In this document: positions 8,567-16,515 of the stretch, piece by piece
How positions within the stretch are numbered: position 1 is the first letter of the stretch
How the letters are laid out: each line of letters starts with the position of its first letter
From: a bacterium
GTDB lineage: Bacteria > Bacillota > Clostridia > Lachnospirales > Lachnospiraceae
DNA: 32,638 nt
Direction: 5' to 3'
NCBI GenBank assembly: GCA_030539495.1
Contig: JAUNRX010000029.1
Location: forward strand, 1 to 32,638
Notes under the pieces: model-generated
What the model was told of the DNA's origin: nothing
Databases searched by the model: none
What the model saw: the letters and a program-made list of their open reading frames with translations, nothing else
Program-made: the position numbers and the translations under genes

Positions 8567-9244
8567 ATGAGTAGTTTACATAAAAATGGGGAATACCGCG
8601 AAAGCAACACTAGATTAGAGCGTTTAACATTAATTGAGCATTGGAAGAATCCAGTCTTTTCATTAATGAGAGATAATAGCCCGATTATTGATGGGGTATT
8701 TGAAATCTTTCTTACTACAAACAGTATCAATGAAAGAGTAAAGAAATTAAAGAATAAAGAGAAATATTCCTATTGTCAGGTTCCTGTAATCCAGGTAATT
8801 GATGCAATTTTCCATCAGACATGCAGAGGATTAGCGATTCATGGACTTGCACCGGAAGAATTATATATTACAAAGACAGATCTACGTCCAATTGAGGAGC
8901 AGGCAGATACAATTGTAACATTTATGGCAGTTGCAGCGGAACGTCTTACAAAGGCAGATGCGTTAAGTCGTTTATTAGAAAAAGAGTTTTATATGTTAGG
9001 ACATATTCCAAGAGAATTTAATCCAGAAGAGGATTTATTTACTTTTGACACGATTGAGATGGAAGAACAGCAATATGTTAAGCTATTTATTACAAGAGAT
9101 CATGCAAGAGAGAATAACAACCGTAACTTTGAAATTTGTATGTATACATTAGGCGAGTTGGTAGAAGGATTTAAAGGCCGTTATGGATTAGCATTTGAAC
9201 CAAAAGAGGATTACACAGTTTCTTATGGTGCTGAAGACCTTTAA
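8567..9244 (+). CDS. Conserved protein of unknown function (225 residues)
   Basis: I do not recognise this protein. It is soluble-looking and rather acidic, with no signal peptide, membrane segment or metal-binding cysteine cluster. Predicted structure by eye is helix-rich, with a segment IDAIFHQTCRGLAIHGLAPEE near the middle, a PIEEQADTIVTFMAVAAERL helix, and a C-terminal half with alternating strands (EEQQYVKLFITRD, NFEICMYTLGELVEGF). AGGAG precedes the ATG and it has its own promoter and a strong terminator on each side, so it is a single-gene unit. It is complete and its codon use resembles its neighbours. Confidence 0.85.
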   Translation: MSSLHKNGEYRESNTRLERLTLIEHWKNPVFSLMRDNSPIIDGVFEIFLTTNSINERVKKLKNKEKYSYCQVPVIQVIDAIFHQTCRGLAIHGLAPEELYITKTDLRPIEEQADTIVTFMAVAAERLTKADALSRLLEKEFYMLGHIPREFNPEEDLFTFDTIEMEEQQYVKLFITRDHARENNNRNFEICMYTLGELVEGFKGRYGLAFEPKEDYTVSYGAEDL

Positions 9245-9313
9245 AGTTCTGGAGAGGGGCTGTCGCCCTTGAAGGAATTCAAAGGTTTTTCATTAAAATA
9301 ATGTAAGTTTACG

Positions 9314-9371
9314 AAAAAATGGAGGGGAGCTTTCCTAACAATACTATTGTTAGAAACTTCCCTCCATTTTT
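9314..9371. terminator. Strong bidirectional terminator hairpin
   Basis: AAAAATGGAGGG pairs with CCCTCCATTTTT, and a nested perfect stem CTAACAATA/TATTGTTAG (9335-9343 with 9345-9353) sits at the top. The symmetrical A- and T-tracts suit termination in both directions. Confidence 0.85.
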
Positions 9372-9378
9372 CTGTATA

Positions 9379-9408
9379 TTGACAGATTAGGCAAAAAAGG
9401 AGTATAGT
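9379..9408 (+). promoter_or_regulatory. Promoter of the SecD-like lipoprotein gene
   Basis: Consensus TTGACA (9379-9384), an 18-base spacer and TATAGT (9403-9408), directly after the previous terminator. Confidence 0.8.
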
Positions 9409-9454
9409 AGATGTAAAAAAAAGGTAAAACAAACGATGTGTTGTAGGAGGAACG

Positions 9455-10141
9455 ATGAAAATGAAGAAAAAGATCTTTGCAATCTTTTTATGTACAAGCC
9501 TATTAATGGGATGCTCAAGTACGGATGTAGTGAAAACTGAGAATACTGCAACGAAGCAGGAAGCAAAAAAAGAGGAATTAGTAAATACAGTGGCTTGTAA
9601 GGTTGTAGATACATATGATGAAGCAAAGGTAGCTTCTACGGTTCAAAAGTTAGAGAAGAGGGCAAAGATTTATTCTGCCACTGCAAAGATTACTGCAAAT
9701 AAGCAGGACTCAACAGTAACCATAGAACTACCGGATATTAAGACAAATGAAGAGGTACAAAGCATTGTAAAGGATATCACTGGTGTTGGTGCGATTACAT
9801 TTGATGATGAACAACATAAGACATTGCTTACTAGCAAGTCAATTAAAGAAGCAACCGTATCTCCAGTAAGTAATACGGCAACCAGTACAGAGGCTAACTA
9901 TGCGGTAACATTTAAGTTTAACGAGGATGGTGCAAAGAAGTTTGCCACGATTACAAAGAATAATCTAGGAAAACAAATTGCGCTATGCTGTGATCAGGCA
10001 ACGATCTTAAAAGCAACTGTAAGTACGGTTATTGTAGATGGAAACATTATGTTAGATGGATTTACAACAAAACAAGAGGTTGAGTCGATTGTTGCAAAAG
10101 TACAAGATGGCGGATTAGATGTAAAACTAGAAGTTCAGTAA
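9455..10141 (+). CDS. Lipoprotein with a SecD-like extracellular head domain
   Basis: A 228-residue secreted lipoprotein. The signal peptide ends in a lipobox LLMGC with C20 as the lipidated residue. After a Lys/Glu-rich linker, residues ~55-228 resemble the first extracytoplasmic domain of SecD, including its head subdomain: VGAITFDD, LLTSKSIKEA, YAVTFKFNEDGAKKFATITKNN with GKQIAL just after it, a VDGNIMLDGFTTKQEVESI segment and a closing alternating strand. No SecD transmembrane region or SecF is present, so this is a free-standing head domain on the cell surface, not a translocase. AGGAGG (9445-9450) is 4 bases before the ATG at 9455 and 10 before an in-frame ATG at 9461; either could be the start. 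Function unknown; peptide or chaperone-like binding outside the membrane is conjecture. Confidence 0.85.
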   Translation: MKMKKKIFAIFLCTSLLMGCSSTDVVKTENTATKQEAKKEELVNTVACKVVDTYDEAKVASTVQKLEKRAKIYSATAKITANKQDSTVTIELPDIKTNEEVQSIVKDITGVGAITFDDEQHKTLLTSKSIKEATVSPVSNTATSTEANYAVTFKFNEDGAKKFATITKNNLGKQIALCCDQATILKATVSTVIVDGNIMLDGFTTKQEVESIVAKVQDGGLDVKLEVQ

Positions 10142-10181
10142 AAGAACGTAGGGTATCTTCCATATGGAATAGAAAATCAAG

Positions 10182-10229
10182 ATGAGAGTTTCGTAACAGC
10201 ATAGTATTGTTACGGACTCTCATTTTTTT
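10182..10229 (+). terminator. Intrinsic terminator
   Basis: ATGAGAGT and CGTAACA (from 10182) pair with TGTTACG and CTCTCAT around a short loop, followed by seven T. Confidence 0.88.
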
Positions 10230-10289
10230 ATTGGTACATGCATATATTTGTTACGTACATATAAATTTTCTTATGTTGGAGGAGCTAGT

Positions 10290-11489
10290 ATGAAGCGAAA
10301 AATTCTTAGCATCTTGTTAGGATTTGCGATGGTGGCAGCGTTGCTTTCAGGATGTGGCGGTTCCAAGGATGCAGATAGTGAAGCATCCGGTACAAATGGA
10401 AAAAAGGATGCCTCAAAGATCAAAGTAGGTGTTATTTATGTTGGAGATGAAAATGAAGGATATACGGCAGCGCATATGGACGGAATTAAACAGATGGCGG
10501 CAGAGTATGGACTTAGTGCAGAACAGATCATTGAAAAGACTTGTATAAAAGAAGATGAGTCCTGTTATGATGCAGCTGTGGATTTGGCAGACCAAGGATG
10601 CAATATTATTTTTGGCAATAGCTTTGGACATGAGGATCATTTAATTCGGGCTGCAAAAGAGTTTACGGATGTAGAGTTTTGTCATGCAACAGGATATCAG
10701 GCAGCATCCAGTGGATTAAGCAATATGCATAATTATTTTGATAATATATTTGAAGCAAGATATGTTTCTGGTGTGGTAGCCGGAATGAAGTTACAGGAGA
10801 TGATTGATAATGGAACGATTACAAAAGATAAGGCAAGGATTGGCTATGTAGGAGCATTTCCATATGCAGAAGTAGTTTCCGGTTATACCGCATTTTATCT
10901 TGGTGTAAAGAGCATTGTTGATTCAGCTACGATGGAAGTCCGCTATACAAACAGCTGGGCAGATTCCTCGTTAGAAGGTGAGACAGCAACCGCTTTGATT
11001 GCAGATGGATGTATATTAATCAGCCAGCATGCAGATACCACAGGCGCACCTTCCGTTTGTGAGACCAAAGGGATTCCTGTTGTAGGATATAATGTAGATA
11101 TGGCATCTGTTGCACCTAAGACCGCATTAACTTCTCCAACAAATAACTGGGGTGTATATTATAAATATGCAATTGGCTGTATATTGGATGGAACAAAGAT
11201 GGATGCAGATTGGTGTAAAGGATATGCAGAGGATGCAGTAGGGATTACGAAGTTAGGGACAGCTTGTGCAAAAGGAACGCAAGAAAAGGTTGATGAAGCA
11301 ATTAAGGCAATCAAGGATGGCTCATTGCATGTATTTGATACCTCTAAGTTTACGGTAGGTGGAAAGACCATGAATACTTGGAAGAATAAAGCAGGCGTGG
11401 AATATATAAAAGATGGATATTTCCATGAGTCAGAAGGAATATCCGCTCCAGCATTTGAACTTAGAATAGATGGAATTACAGAAAAATAA
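10290..11489 (+). CDS. BMP-family substrate-binding lipoprotein of an ABC importer
   Basis: The extracellular binding protein (399 residues) of a BMP/PnrA/Med-type importer. These usually carry nucleosides, and in some species riboflavin or autoinducers. The signal peptide ends in LLSGC with lipidated C22. KIKVGVIYVGDENEGYTAAHMDGI is the typical first strand and helix of the periplasmic-binding fold, followed by CNIIFGNSFGHEDHLIRAAKEF and ARYVSGVVAGM. The frame is open upstream to 10248, but the ATG at 10290 has GGAGGAG (10278-10284) and begins the signal peptide directly, so I chose it. It heads an operon with the double ATPase and two permeases. The substrate is not readable from the sequence, and no purine or FMN riboswitch was recognised upstream. 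Confidence 0.93.
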   Translation: MKRKILSILLGFAMVAALLSGCGGSKDADSEASGTNGKKDASKIKVGVIYVGDENEGYTAAHMDGIKQMAAEYGLSAEQIIEKTCIKEDESCYDAAVDLADQGCNIIFGNSFGHEDHLIRAAKEFTDVEFCHATGYQAASSGLSNMHNYFDNIFEARYVSGVVAGMKLQEMIDNGTITKDKARIGYVGAFPYAEVVSGYTAFYLGVKSIVDSATMEVRYTNSWADSSLEGETATALIADGCILISQHADTTGAPSVCETKGIPVVGYNVDMASVAPKTALTSPTNNWGVYYKYAIGCILDGTKMDADWCKGYAEDAVGITKLGTACAKGTQEKVDEAIKAIKDGSLHVFDTSKFTVGGKTMNTWKNKAGVEYIKDGYFHESEGISAPAFELRIDGITEK

Positions 11490-11514
11490 GAAAACAGTGT
11501 AGAGCAATAGGAAG

Positions 11515-11541
11515 CGCGTAACAGTGAGAACTTGTTGCGCG
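11515..11541 (+). promoter_or_regulatory. Intercistronic stem-loop between binding protein and ATPase
   Basis: CGCGTAACA (11515-11523) pairs with TGTTGCGCG (11533-11541), including one G-U pair. The next bases are GTTTCTAGG, so there is no real U-tract. Such a hairpin can stabilise the upstream message or cause partial termination, giving more binding protein than ATPase; this role is inferred. Confidence 0.5.
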
Positions 11542-11565
11542 TTTCTAGGTTAAGGGGGAAGATGG

Positions 11566-13104
11566 GTGCAGGAGGATCTTGCAATAGAACTTAAAAATGT
11601 AACGAAGTGTTTTGGAGAAGTAATGGCTAACGATCATATCAGCCTATCCGTAAGAAAGGGAGAAATCTTATCGATCTTAGGGGAAAACGGCAGCGGAAAG
11701 ACAACGCTTATGAATATGATATCAGGCATTTATTATCCGGACAGTGGAACGATTAAGGTTGAGGGAAATGAAGTAACCATCCGTTCGCCGAAAGATGCAT
11801 ATGCACTTAAGATTGGCATGATTCATCAGCATTTTAAACTCATTCAGATCCTGACGGCAGCAGAAAATATTATCCTTGGAAGGAAAGGACCGAATCGGCT
11901 GCACATGGATCAGGTAGAACAAGAAATATCAGAACTAGTTCATAAATATGGTTTTGAGCTCACTCCTTCCCAGAAGATTTATAATATGTCGGTTTCACAA
12001 AAACAGACCGTAGAAATTGTAAAGATATTATATCGTGGGGCAAATTTATTAATCTTAGATGAACCAACCGCAGTACTTACGCCACAGGAGACAGAAAAAT
12101 TATTTGATGTGTTACGGAATATGAAAAAGGATGGAAAGTCCATTATTATCATTACCCACAAGCTAAATGAAGTGTTGGAGATTTCAGACCGAGTTTCTGT
12201 GCTTCGAAAAGGTAAATACATTGGTACAGTGGAGACAAAAGATGCAACCCTAGAATCTTTGACAGAAATGATGGTAGGAGAAAAGGTGGTACTGGATATT
12301 AATCGGGCCGAAACAACAAAGAGAGAGAAACGAATTGATATGCGGGGCATAACGGTTAAGAATAAAGAGGGGGTCAAAGTACTTCGAGAGACCTCCTTTA
12401 CCGCATATAGCGGAGAAATCTTAGGAGTTGCAGGCATCTCCGGAAGTGGACAGAAGGAATTGTTAGAGGCAGTAGCCGGGCTTCAGGAAATCGAAAGTGG
12501 AGAAATCTTATATTATAGTCCGGAAGGAAAAGTGGAGAAAATCTCAGATATGAAGCCAATCGATATCCGGAATTTACATATTTCCCTTTCCTTTGTACCG
12601 GAGGATCGACTGGGAATGGGGTTGGTTGGGTCTATGGATTTGACCGACAATATGATGATTCGAAGCTACCAGGAAGGAAAACATTTTATTGCAAATCGGA
12701 AGAAGCCTCATGCACTGGCAGAACAAGTAGTTAGTGAGCTGGATGTGACAACGCCAAGTATTGAGACACCTGTAAGCCGTCTTTCAGGAGGAAATGTACA
12801 AAAGGTGTTGGTAGGGCGGGAGATTGCATCGAATCCTACCGTGCTGATGGTCGCTTATCCAGTGCGTGGGCTAGATATTCATTCATCCTATACTATTTAT
12901 AATCTATTAAATAGTCAGAAAATCCAAGGAGTTGCAATAATTTGTGTTGGCGAGGATTTAGATGTGTTATTGGAATTATGTGATCGTATCCTTGTATTAA
13001 ATGGAGGAGAAGTTACGGGAATTGTAGATGCCAGAACCACCACCAAGGAAGAAATTGGCGTGCTGATGGCAGGCTCCAGAAAGGAGAAGAAAGCCAATGC
13101 TTAG
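11566..13104 (+). CDS. Double-domain ABC ATPase of the BMP-type importer
   Basis: Cytoplasmic ATPase of 512 residues with two nucleotide-binding domains, as in RbsA/NupO. Domain 1 has Walker A GENGSGKTT (near residue 40), Walker B LLILDEPTAVL, and a degenerate signature MSVSQKQ. Domain 2 has a degenerate Walker A region GISGSGQKE, a good signature LSGGNVQKV, and a Walker B region VLMVAYPVRGLD in which the position following the strand is Tyr-Pro rather than Gln-Pro. Asymmetric sites are usual in this family. The start is GTG at 11566, after AAGGGGGAA (11552-11560). The ATG at 11562 is in another frame and stops after ten codons. The next gene overlaps its end by 8 bases. Confidence 0.94.
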   Translation: MQEDLAIELKNVTKCFGEVMANDHISLSVRKGEILSILGENGSGKTTLMNMISGIYYPDSGTIKVEGNEVTIRSPKDAYALKIGMIHQHFKLIQILTAAENIILGRKGPNRLHMDQVEQEISELVHKYGFELTPSQKIYNMSVSQKQTVEIVKILYRGANLLILDEPTAVLTPQETEKLFDVLRNMKKDGKSIIIITHKLNEVLEISDRVSVLRKGKYIGTVETKDATLESLTEMMVGEKVVLDINRAETTKREKRIDMRGITVKNKEGVKVLRETSFTAYSGEILGVAGISGSGQKELLEAVAGLQEIESGEILYYSPEGKVEKISDMKPIDIRNLHISLSFVPEDRLGMGLVGSMDLTDNMMIRSYQEGKHFIANRKKPHALAEQVVSELDVTTPSIETPVSRLSGGNVQKVLVGREIASNPTVLMVAYPVRGLDIHSSYTIYNLLNSQKIQGVAIICVGEDLDVLLELCDRILVLNGGEVTGIVDARTTTKEEIGVLMAGSRKEKKANA

Positions 13105-14200
13105 GGAAAGTGCAAAGAGCAGAGAACCATTCGTACGTATGGTAAAACGGGATCGTATTGGGACAAAGAAAGCGATTGGAATACGGATTACAGCGGTCAT
13201 TCTGTCTTTAGTTGTCTCTGGAGTTGTAATTGTCAAAATAACAGGACAAAATCCTCTTGAAGTCTATGAGGGAATTGTAAGTGGAGCAATCGGCACAGAT
13301 CGGCGTGTATGGGTCACGGTTCGTGAGATTATGGTATTGCTGTTAATTTCCGTTGGATTAATTCCGGCATTTAAAATGAAATTCTGGAATATTGGGGCAG
13401 AAGGGCAGATATTAGTTGGCGGTCTAGTAGCTGCTGCTATCATGATTTACGCTGGAGATAGGCTTCCTAGCTGGCTGATCATTGTATTAATGTTTGTAGG
13501 AAGTGGATTGGCAGGGTTGATCTGGGGCATGATACCGGCCATTTTTAAGGCTATCTATAATACAAATGAAACGTTATTTACGTTAATGCTAAATTATGTG
13601 GCGATGCAGCTAGTTACCTTTTGTATTGTTTTTTGGGAGAAGCCGGTAGGTTCCAATACGGTCGGAGTCATCAATAGCAGCAGTGGAAAGGGGTGGTTTC
13701 CTGAATTATTCGGAAATTCTCAACTGCTAAATATCCTTGTTGTTTCAGCGGTTACAATCGGCATGTTTATCTATATGAAATACAGCAAGCAGGGATATGA
13801 GATTGCAGTAGTTGGGGAAAGTGAGGATACGGCAAATTATGCTGGGATCAACGTAAAGAAGGTAATAATTCGTACCGTCATGATTTCCGGCGCCATTTGT
13901 GGAATTGCAGGAGCAATTATTGTTGGCGGATGCAGTCATACCATTTCCACAAGTACGGCAGGAGGCAGAGGGTTTACGGCAATTATCGTGACTTGGATGT
14001 CGAAATTTAATCCATTTGTAATGATCCTTGTTTCGGCATTCTTAGTATTTATGCAACAAGGCTCTGTACAGATTGCCAGCCAGTTTGGGCTAAATCAGAA
14101 TGCATCGGATATCATTACAGGAATTCTCCTATTCTTCTTAATCGGATGCGAATTCTTTGTTACTTATAAAGTGGAATTTCGTAGAAGGAATAGGGGGTAG
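13097..14200 (+). CDS. ABC importer permease 1 (BPD_transp_2 type)
   Basis: A 367-residue integral membrane protein of the branched-chain/nucleoside permease fold, matching NupP-type subunits. A charged N-terminal stretch of ~30 residues precedes the first membrane helix (AVILSLVVSGVVIVKITGQNP). The conserved FNIGAEGQILVGGL-type segment is present as FWNIGAEGQILVGG, as are an EILFTL-like NETLFTLMLNYVA segment and a cytoplasmic coupling loop GESEDTANYAGINVKKV. It overlaps the ATPase gene by 8 bases and GGAGAAG lies just before the ATG, so the two are translationally linked. With the second permease it forms the heterodimeric channel. Confidence 0.93.
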   Translation: MLRESAKSREPFVRMVKRDRIGTKKAIGIRITAVILSLVVSGVVIVKITGQNPLEVYEGIVSGAIGTDRRVWVTVREIMVLLLISVGLIPAFKMKFWNIGAEGQILVGGLVAAAIMIYAGDRLPSWLIIVLMFVGSGLAGLIWGMIPAIFKAIYNTNETLFTLMLNYVAMQLVTFCIVFWEKPVGSNTVGVINSSSGKGWFPELFGNSQLLNILVVSAVTIGMFIYMKYSKQGYEIAVVGESEDTANYAGINVKKVIIRTVMISGAICGIAGAIIVGGCSHTISTSTAGGRGFTAIIVTWMSKFNPFVMILVSAFLVFMQQGSVQIASQFGLNQNASDIITGILLFFLIGCEFFVTYKVEFRRRNRG

Positions 14201-14205
14201 CGCAG

Positions 14206-15186
14206 ATGTCAGTATTAATTACCTTTATACAAAAGGCCATTGGCCAGGCGGTGCCAATCTTATTTGGTGCGACAGGAGAAATTGCAATTGAGAAATCAGG
14301 CAATCTTAATCTTGGAATTCCAGGCATTATGTATATGGGAGGCATTGCAGGACTTATGGGGGCATTTTTCTATGAAAAAAGTACCTCAGCGCCAAATGGT
14401 GTGATTGGCCTTTTAATCTCCTTTATTTGTGCACTTTTGGCTTCAGCCATTGGAGGAGCAATCTATAGTGTGCTTACAATTACTTTGCGCGCCAATCAAA
14501 ATGTGGTTGGTTTAGCATTGACCACATTTGGCGTGGGATTTGGCAATTTTTTTGGCGGATCCATTTCTAAATTGGCAGGCGGAGTTGGACAGATTTCCGT
14601 TGCCACCACTGCAGAGGCGTATCGAGCAACCATTCCAGGGCTTTCTAAAATTCCTTTGATTGGACCGGTGATCTTTTCTTATGGATTCTTAACCTATTTA
14701 TCCATACTGGCAGCAATTGTGCTGGCATTCTTCCTAAAGAAGACAAGAATTGGTTTGAATTTGCGCGCAGTCGGAGAAAGTCCTGCTACAGCGGATGCAG
14801 CAGGCATTCATGTGTCCAAATATAAATATATTGCAACTATTACAGGGGCAGCCATAGCAGGTCTTGGTGGCTTGTTCTTTGTTATGGATTATATGGGTGG
14901 CACTTGGATTAATAATGGATTTGGGGATCGTGGGTGGCTTGCTATTGCCTTGGTCATTCTTGCCTTATGGAATCCAACTCGTGCAATCTGGGGATCCGTT
15001 GTGTTTGGCGCATTGTACATCCTTTATATCTATATCCCGGGGCTATCAAGAGCAATTCAGGAATTATTTAAGATGCTTCCGTATGTAGTAACCATACTTG
15101 TATTAATTATTACAAGCAGACGAAATAAGAAAGAGAACCAGCCGCCGGCAAGTCTTGGAGAAGCATATTTTAGAGAAGATCGATGA
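14206..15186 (+). CDS. ABC importer permease 2 (BPD_transp_2 type)
   Basis: A 326-residue permease, NupQ-like, partner of the preceding subunit, starting 5 bases after its stop. It shows the family segment ATGEIAIEKSGNLNLGIPGIMYMGG near the N-terminus (residues ~24-48), ANQNVVGLALTTFGVG, the coupling loop RAVGESPATADAAGIHVSKYK, and the C-terminal GDRGWLAIALVILALWNP. Nine or so hydrophobic segments are visible. It closes the importer operon; the gap to the next gene contains a promoter. Confidence 0.94.
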   Translation: MSVLITFIQKAIGQAVPILFGATGEIAIEKSGNLNLGIPGIMYMGGIAGLMGAFFYEKSTSAPNGVIGLLISFICALLASAIGGAIYSVLTITLRANQNVVGLALTTFGVGFGNFFGGSISKLAGGVGQISVATTAEAYRATIPGLSKIPLIGPVIFSYGFLTYLSILAAIVLAFFLKKTRIGLNLRAVGESPATADAAGIHVSKYKYIATITGAAIAGLGGLFFVMDYMGGTWINNGFGDRGWLAIALVILALWNPTRAIWGSVVFGALYILYIYIPGLSRAIQELFKMLPYVVTILVLIITSRRNKKENQPPASLGEAYFREDR

Positions 15187-15237
15187 AAAATAATTGTAGT
15201 AATATAAGGAAAATGAATTCGGATTATCTGCATTGCG

Positions 15238-15266
15238 TTTACATTTTACTTTCAATATGGTATAAG
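15238..15266 (+). promoter_or_regulatory. Promoter of the DUF5131 gene
   Basis: TTTACA (15238-15243), a 17-base spacer ending in TATGG, and TATAAG (15261-15266), 47 bases before the start codon. Confidence 0.65.
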
Positions 15267-15313
15267 ATAAGACTAGTAAAGTGAGTGGACGGGAAATAAG
15301 GAGTTAGAGTAAG

Positions 15314-16189
15314 ATGCGTGATATTTGGAATCCATGGCATGGATGTAAAAAGGTCAGTGAAGGCTGTAAGCATTGCTATATGTATTTTCTGGATCAGAAA
15401 AATAATAAAAATGGCGCGGATATATATCGGACGAAAGCTGGATTTTACTATCCCATTCAAAAAGACCGAAAGGGAGCTTATAAGATTAAGAGTGGGGAGG
15501 AACTGAAAGTCTGCCTGGTTTCTGATTTCTTTTTAGAAGAAGCCGACGAATGGAGAAATGAAGCATGGGAAATGATCCGTGAGAGAAGTGATGTGAGATT
15601 CTTTCTGCTGACAAAACGCCCAGAGCGAGTAAAGGACTGCCTTCCCAAAGGCTGGGGAGATGGCTGGGAAAATGTATTCTTCAATGTGACTTGTGAAAAT
15701 CAAAGACGTGCAGACGAAAGAATCCCTATTTTATTAGACCTGCCATTTAAACATAAAGGCATTATGTGTGCTCCTTTTATTGGTTCAGTCAGCATAGAGA
15801 AGTATCTACAGGAGGGCCAGATCGAGCAGGTAATCTGTGGCGGAGAAAACTATGATGGAGCAAGGCCTTGCAATTATGACTGGGTTAAGTCATTACAGGC
15901 GGAGTGTGTGGCGCATAACGTCACATTCTGTTTTAGTGAAACAGGAAGTAATTTTATAAAAGATGGGAAGCTATATTATATGCCAAAGAAATCAGTACAG
16001 AAGCTGATGGCATTTAAATCGGGCATGAATTATCAAGGAAAGCCCATGGAATTCAAGTTATGTTATGCTCATGGCGGACCGATAGACAAAGAGGACTTAC
16101 ACGTTCCCTTGTATAAAGAAAAATGCGAGCAGTGTTCCCATAAGATAATCTGCAATGGCTGCAGTAACTGTGGACGCTGTGAAAAATAA
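15314..16189 (+). CDS. DUF5131 (phage Gp37/Gp68) family iron-sulfur protein
   Basis: This 291-residue protein opens with the family signature WNPWHGCKKVSEGCKHCY, placing cysteines at C11, C18 and C21; the three-cysteine arrangement resembles a radical SAM cluster site. The body has LVSDFFLEEADEWRNEAW, FFLLTKRPERV, NVFFNVTCENQ and QVICGGEN, all typical of the Gp37/Gp68 family. The last 21 residues carry six more cysteines (C271, C274, C280, C283, C286, C289), probably a second metal site. AAGGAG precedes the ATG. Family members are often paired with a three-Cys-motif partner (TcmP); none is visible here. The next gene is ywbE. Substrate and reaction are unknown; nucleic acid chemistry has been suspected for the family. 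Confidence 0.88.
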   Translation: MRDIWNPWHGCKKVSEGCKHCYMYFLDQKNNKNGADIYRTKAGFYYPIQKDRKGAYKIKSGEELKVCLVSDFFLEEADEWRNEAWEMIRERSDVRFFLLTKRPERVKDCLPKGWGDGWENVFFNVTCENQRRADERIPILLDLPFKHKGIMCAPFIGSVSIEKYLQEGQIEQVICGGENYDGARPCNYDWVKSLQAECVAHNVTFCFSETGSNFIKDGKLYYMPKKSVQKLMAFKSGMNYQGKPMEFKLCYAHGGPIDKEDLHVPLYKEKCEQCSHKIICNGCSNCGRCEK

Positions 16190-16212
16190 GAAAAGTGAAG
16201 CAGGAGAAGGAA

Positions 16213-16404
16213 ATGGATCCAACAATTCGAAGTAATATAAAGATTGGTGCGACAGTATTAGTCGTGCAAAAACAAGATCAGCGAACTGGAAAGCTGACAG
16301 AGGGCGTGGTACAACGACTCTTAACGAATTCACAAAGACACCCAAGAGGAATTAAGGTAATGTTAACAAGCGGAATTGTTGGCAGAGTACAAAAGATTAT
16401 GTAG
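16213..16404 (+). CDS. ywbE: YwbE family small protein
   Basis: A 63-residue protein matching the YwbE (DUF2196) family: RSNIKIGATVLVVQKQDQRTGKLTEGVV, then LTNSQRHPRGIKVML and SGIVGRVQKI at the end. The family is small, basic and of unknown function; the fold looks like a short beta barrel of the KOW/SH3 kind, which would suit RNA or ribosome binding, but that is inference. An in-frame GTG at 16195 would add six residues, but the AGGAG at 16202-16206 lies inside that extension and sits correctly for the ATG at 16213, so I chose the ATG. It follows the DUF5131 gene by 23 bases and is probably co-transcribed. Confidence 0.85.
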   Translation: MDPTIRSNIKIGATVLVVQKQDQRTGKLTEGVVQRLLTNSQRHPRGIKVMLTSGIVGRVQKIM

Positions 16405-16411
16405 CTGTGTG

Positions 16412-16445
16412 GGGAGTGGCAAATGAATAAGTATTTGCCATTCCC
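16412..16445. promoter_or_regulatory. Stem-loop carrying the -35 box of the next promoter
   Basis: GGGAGTGGCAAAT (16412-16424) pairs with ATTTGCCATTCCC (16433-16445), with one G-U pair and an 8-base loop. No T-run follows. The right arm contains the TTGCCA -35 element, so the dyad may also be a repressor site. Confidence 0.55.
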
Positions 16446-16463
16446 GTAGACACAACGTATAAT
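16435..16463 (+). promoter_or_regulatory. Promoter of the SEC-C protein gene
   Basis: TTGCCA (16435-16440), a 17-base spacer and perfect TATAAT (16458-16463), 53 bases before the start codon. Confidence 0.75.
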
Positions 16464-16515
16464 AAGCAGATAGAGTGATATCATAAATTACATAAGTGAA
16501 AGGAACATAAAACCT

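Noticed and set aside
10230-10289. Purine or FMN riboswitch ahead of the BMP importer
   Set aside because: The leader is too short (about 60 bases) and has none of the conserved core sequences.
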